Shown: in pieces, positions 63,168 to 64,000 of the stretch
Layout: every line of letters begins with the position of its first letter
Position numbering within the stretch: position 1 is the first letter of the stretch
Notes under the pieces: model-generated
Database searches by the model: none
The model's input: the letters and a program-made list of their open reading frames with translations, nothing else
What the model was told of the DNA's origin: nothing
Position numbers and translations under genes: made by a program
Assembly (NCBI RefSeq): GCF_001421965.1
Contig: NZ_LMLP01000012.1
Span: 186,805-250,804 of the forward strand
Direction of reading: 5' to 3'
DNA from: Sphingomonas sp. Leaf67
Lineage (GTDB): Bacteria; Pseudomonadota; Alphaproteobacteria; Sphingomonadales; Sphingomonadaceae
Length of the DNA stretch: 64,000 bases

Positions 63168-63316
63168 GGCTGTGCAGGAGATGAACGGACGCGCCAGCAT
63201 CGGTTCACCGCCCCCAACTATATCTTGCCGCTGAAGAACGGGTCGTCCGCCGCCATGGCGATCGACCCGCTGTCGCGCACCATCCGGGTGTGCGACCGGG
63301 CAAGAGGATGAGACAG

Positions 63317-63463
63317 ATGACAGCCAAGCGCACCGGATTCCTTCGCCATTTCGTCAGCGGCTTCGCCTTGGGCGCCGTCGCGCTGTTCGCGGTGCAGATC
63401 GCCGATCCGAGCGATGCGAAGTCGGTCCGTTCCGCACCGGCGGTCGTCGAACGCATCGGTTGA
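63317..63463 (+). CDS. Small single-pass membrane protein
   Basis: 48 residues: MTAKRTGFLRHFVSGFALG then a helix GAVALFAVQIA and a short soluble tail (VRSAPAVVERIG). AGAGG lies nine bases before ATG 63317. It is likely inserted as a signal anchor, facing the periplasm. It sits just ahead of msrA on the same strand. Family unknown. Confidence 0.5.
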   Translation: MTAKRTGFLRHFVSGFALGAVALFAVQIADPSDAKSVRSAPAVVERIG

Positions 63464-63521
63464 TCTGGCGGGGCGCACGCTTGCGCCCCATCTCGGGTCG
63501 GTCCGCGTCAAGGAACCGACC

Positions 63522-64000
63522 ATGAAGCCCCTGCTACCCCTGTCGATCGCCGCCATCGGCCTTGCCGCTGCGCTGACGATCCAGCCCGCCACCGCCGAAC
63601 GCGCGGTCCCGGTTCCCGCCGTTGCCAGCGATGTGCCGGCCAGACCCGGCCTTGCCACCGCCGTGCTGGCGGGTGGCTGTTTCTGGGGCATGGAGGCGGT
63701 GTTCGAACGGGTGAAGGGCGTGCGATCGGTCGTCAGCGGCTATGCCGGCGGCACCCGTGCCACCGCGACCTACGATCAGGTATCGACCGAACGCACCGGC
63801 CATGCCGAGGCGATCCGCATCACCTACGACCCGCGAATCGTCAGCTATGGTACGTTGCTGCGCCTGTATTTCTCGGTCGCGCACGATCCGACACAGGTCG
63901 ACGGCCAATATCCCGATCGCGGCCCCAGCTATCGCTCGGCGATCTTTGCGCAGACTCCCGAACAGGCGGCGGTGGCGCGCCGCTATATCGCGCAACTGAC
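63522..64000 (+). CDS. msrA: Exported peptide methionine sulfoxide reductase A (3' partial)
   Basis: The first 159 residues are visible. Signal peptide about 1-25 (LTIQPATAE), then the MsrA core AGGCFWGMEAVFERVKGVRSVVSGYAGG with the catalytic Cys in GCFWG, and YDQVSTERTGHAEAIRITYDP, HDPTQVDGQYPDRGPSYRSAIF. It repairs oxidised methionine in the periplasm. AAGGA precedes ATG 63522. The gene continues beyond the window. Confidence 0.95.
   Translation, partial: MKPLLPLSIAAIGLAAALTIQPATAERAVPVPAVASDVPARPGLATAVLAGGCFWGMEAVFERVKGVRSVVSGYAGGTRATATYDQVSTERTGHAEAIRITYDPRIVSYGTLLRLYFSVAHDPTQVDGQYPDRGPSYRSAIFAQTPEQAAVARRYIAQL

Noticed and set aside
63205-63310. Short minus-strand frame ending AADDPFFSGKI before the small membrane protein
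   Set aside because: About 21 codons, no clear ribosome site and no homologue I can recall; left as spacer.

Overview
The window is a GC-rich alphaproteobacterial chromosome segment, most likely from Sphingomonas or a close sphingomonad. Evidence: the block rimP-nusA-rnpM-infB-rbfA-truB-rpsO-pnp, ubiquinone genes (ubiG, ispB-type), a MerR regulator beside ihfA after plsX-fabH, a circularly permuted two-piece tmRNA with tag ANDNEALAIAA, TATAGG-type -10 boxes, and many palindromic REP/REPIN repeats of the kind scattered through sphingomonad genomes. I see no insertion sequence, prophage, CRISPR array, tRNA or rRNA. About 60 genes are present; feoB is cut at the left edge and msrA at the right edge.

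Layout. 1-3070: end of feoB, a DUF4169 protein, a GH114 lipoprotein and ssb. 3089-11400: carbohydrate island with divergent GH30 and GH43 genes around a FadR-type GntR operator, a CE1-type esterase with a second near-identical operator half, then a lactonase-GH29 fucosidase-zinc dehydrogenase operon. 11535-19118: serine hydrolase, an MHS-type transporter, the divergent DctB/DctD-type two-component pair (the regulator lacks the sigma54-contact loop), a decayed FAD-binding gene and a DAACS symporter. 19131-25755: a secreted CubicO-type hydrolase, ankyrin protein, SCO1, a YcgN-type cysteine-cluster protein, a YgjP-type metallopeptidase and a class A PBP. 25841-37251: long minus-strand transcription/translation operon from the rimP promoter to the pnp terminator, with tdk and an unknown membrane protein inserted. 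37294-48033: mixed metabolic genes (PQQ sugar dehydrogenase, ubiG, lysC, YjbQ, nitronate monooxygenase, polyprenyl synthase, chorismate mutase, GH130, TSUP exporter). 48230-64000: ssrA, Rrf2 regulator, mscL, Nudix, lipoprotein methyltransferase, prfB, second class A PBP, merR, ihfA, fabH, plsX, rpmF, MBL hydrolase, pabBC fusion, aspartate aminotransferase, diguanylate cyclase and periplasmic msrA.

Most notable points: (i) two unrelated genes, truB and the YgjP-type peptidase, carry complete palindromic repeat elements inside the reading frame, so the repeat is translated as an extra loop; (ii) a DctD-like response regulator has lost the GAFTGA loop; (iii) the permuted ssrA is easily missed because it lies antisense in a spacer; (iv) the glycan genes share a candidate operator; (v) several spacers are built mostly from REPIN-like elements, one nested inside another. 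None of this is proof of a wholly new system; the in-frame repeat insertions and the altered regulator are the best candidates for something not described.
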